NCBI GenBank assembly: GCA_023249205.1
Contig: JAHFDC010000058.1
Coordinates: 1 to 6,160, forward strand
Direction of reading: 5' to 3'
Origin: Candidatus Methylomirabilota bacterium
GTDB lineage: Bacteria > Methylomirabilota > Methylomirabilia > Methylomirabilales > JACPAU01
DNA: 6,160 nucleotides
Shown: positions 4,855-6,160 of the stretch, in pieces
How positions within the stretch are numbered: the first letter of the stretch is position 1
Layout: every line of letters starts with the position of its first letter
The notes under the pieces: model-generated
The model's input: the letters and a program-made list of their open reading frames with translations, nothing else
What the model was told of the DNA's origin: nothing
Databases searched by the model: none
Program-made: the position numbers and the translations under genes

Positions 4855-6160
4855 TTACCGCCGTCCGCTGGCCATCTTGATGCTCTCCGGGTGGCGCCGC
4901 AGGGCGGCCATGGCCCCCACACCCACCAGAGCCCCGACGGCCAGCGTGGTGAAGGCCCATCCCCAGACGACAGGCTGCGCTCCCGTGCGCCCGACCGCGG
5001 ACGCGTTGGTCAGATCCAGCATGTAGCCGAAGACCGCAGGCGATACCGAGGCGGCGAGGAATCCGAAGAGGGTCTGGACCCCCATCGCGGCCCCGACGTA
5101 CCGTGGCGCGACGAGTTCGGACAGGCCCGTGGAAAGAATCGGGGACTCCGCCACGACCAGGAAGGAATAGCAGAGTCCCACCGCCACGATGAGGCCGGTG
5201 TGGGAGCCGAAGAGCCACCCGAAGCCGAGCGAGCACAATCCGCTCCCCACCATGATGCCGCCAATCGTCGTCGTCCGGCCGAACCGGTCCGAGACGATCC
5301 CGGCGAGACCCGTGGCGACCCCCCCGATCGCCACGATGATGGCGGTGAGCGTCGCCGCCATGCCCGTGGCCTCCGCCGGCTCCGCCCCCCGGTGGAGGAG
5401 GCTGGCGGCCAGGAAGGCCACCATCCACCCCCGCATCCCGTACTGCTCCCACATGTGGCCGGCGTAGGCGACGACCAGCAGGAGGGCGGGACGGTTGCGC
5501 AGCACCTCGGAGGTCAGGCGGCGCGGCGTCGCCGGAATGGTGATGGCCGGCAGGTCGGCAAGGACGACGAGGCTCAGGATGCTCCCCACCAGGGCCCCGA
5601 AGGCGGTGGTCAGGATGGCCAGACGCCACCCGCCGACTGCGGCCACCAGCCCGCTCAGGAGGGTGGAGAAGGCGGCCCCGAAGACGAACGCGCTGGTGTA
5701 GAACCCGACCGCCCGGCCGCGTCTCTCGCTCGGGAACCGCTCCGCGACCAGCTTAAGTCCGGGCATGTAGGTTCCTCCCATCCCGAGACCGGCCAGGGCG
5801 CGGAGGGCCAGGGCAGAGGTCAGGTCGGTCGCGAAGAGGGCGAACAGGGCGTTGGCCACTGCGGACCAGAACGCGGACAGGAGGAAAATCACCCGCGGGT
5901 TGTAGCGGTCGGTGAGAAAGGTGAGAAGCACCCCCGAGGCGATGTAGCCGATCTGGTGGGCCGAGAAGATGGAGCCGGCGGCCGCGCTGCTCAGCCGCCA
6001 CTCCTTCTGGACCAGCGGGAGGACAGCGGTGTAATTCAGAAAGACCAGCATGATGAAGGCATAACTGATGCAAAAGGCGAGGAGCCAGCCCGAGTGCGCC
6101 GTCTCCGCCCGCGCCCCGGGGAGGGCGCCCGCGCCCGAGCGCGTGGGAGCGGCGACGGCA
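4855..6160 (-). CDS. MFS transporter, 5' end cut by window edge
   Basis: Inner-membrane secondary transporter of the major facilitator superfamily; substrate unknown. The first ATG in frame is at 6051, but the frame stays open from 6052 to the right edge with no ATG, GTG or TTG. Those 36 codons encode an Ala/Gly/Arg-rich tail followed by GWLLAFCISYAFIM, which is the front half of TM1. The ATG at 6051 is therefore internal and the real start lies beyond 6160. At least 434 residues are visible, normal for a 12-TM MFS protein. Counting from the 6051 Met, motif A-like loops sit at 46-53 (LTDRYNPR, TM2-3) and 252-259 (IVSDRFGR, TM8-9), as expected for two homologous six-helix halves. A central loop lies near 165-188 and the last helix near 363-383. 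It ends in TAA 15 nt before the binding-protein gene, so the two are probably co-transcribed. It could import or export a compound sensed by the downstream genes; that link is inference. Confidence 0.93.
   Translation of the reverse strand, partial: AVAAPTRSGAGALPGARAETAHSGWLLAFCISYAFIMLVFLNYTAVLPLVQKEWRLSSAAAGSIFSAHQIGYIASGVLLTFLTDRYNPRVIFLLSAFWSAVANALFALFATDLTSALALRALAGLGMGGTYMPGLKLVAERFPSERRGRAVGFYTSAFVFGAAFSTLLSGLVAAVGGWRLAILTTAFGALVGSILSLVVLADLPAITIPATPRRLTSEVLRNRPALLLVVAYAGHMWEQYGMRGWMVAFLAASLLHRGAEPAEATGMAATLTAIIVAIGGVATGLAGIVSDRFGRTTTIGGIMVGSGLCSLGFGWLFGSHTGLIVAVGLCYSFLVVAESPILSTGLSELVAPRYVGAAMGVQTLFGFLAASVSPAVFGYMLDLTNASAVGRTGAQPVVWGWAFTTLAVGALVGVGAMAALRRHPESIKMASGRR

Noticed and set aside
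4580..5629. A 349-codon minus-strand frame spanning the transporter/binding-protein junction
   Set aside because: It crosses two well-supported genes in a different frame and its product is low-complexity Arg/Gly/His-rich; a shadow.

Overview
This GC-rich bacterial window carries a compact run of genes, all on the minus strand. Read in the direction of transcription (right to left) they are: a major facilitator superfamily (MFS) transporter cut by the right edge, a TrpX-type substrate-binding protein (ABC_sub_bind family), a large hybrid sensor histidine kinase with a Cache-like extracellular sensor, and a NarL/LuxR-type response regulator. Gaps are 15 nt, a 17-nt overlap, and 24 nt. Each start has a purine-rich Shine-Dalgarno sequence, so the four genes look like one transcription unit whose promoter lies outside the window.

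Layout: about 4855-6160 transporter (5' end missing); 3856-4839 substrate-binding protein; 1107-3872 histidine kinase; 396-1082 response regulator; 197-395 non-coding gap with a candidate promoter and a 14-bp inverted repeat; 56-196 a 46-residue single-pass membrane protein; 1-55 possibly the beginning of another minus-strand gene.

How they may work together (inference): the binding protein has no ABC permease or ATPase beside it and its stop overlaps the kinase start. It may therefore capture a small molecule outside the membrane and present it to the kinase sensor domain rather than feed an importer. The kinase would then control the separate DNA-binding regulator, and the MFS protein could be the transporter for the same compound. 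The ligand cannot be read from the sequence.

Organism: high GC, SD-led genes and a cluster of orphan TrpX-type binding protein plus multidomain kinase are reminiscent of soil or subsurface lineages such as Rokubacteria/NC10 or deltaproteobacterial relatives. No rRNA or other marker is present, so this is a weak inference. No tRNA, rRNA, CRISPR, insertion sequence or phage feature was seen.
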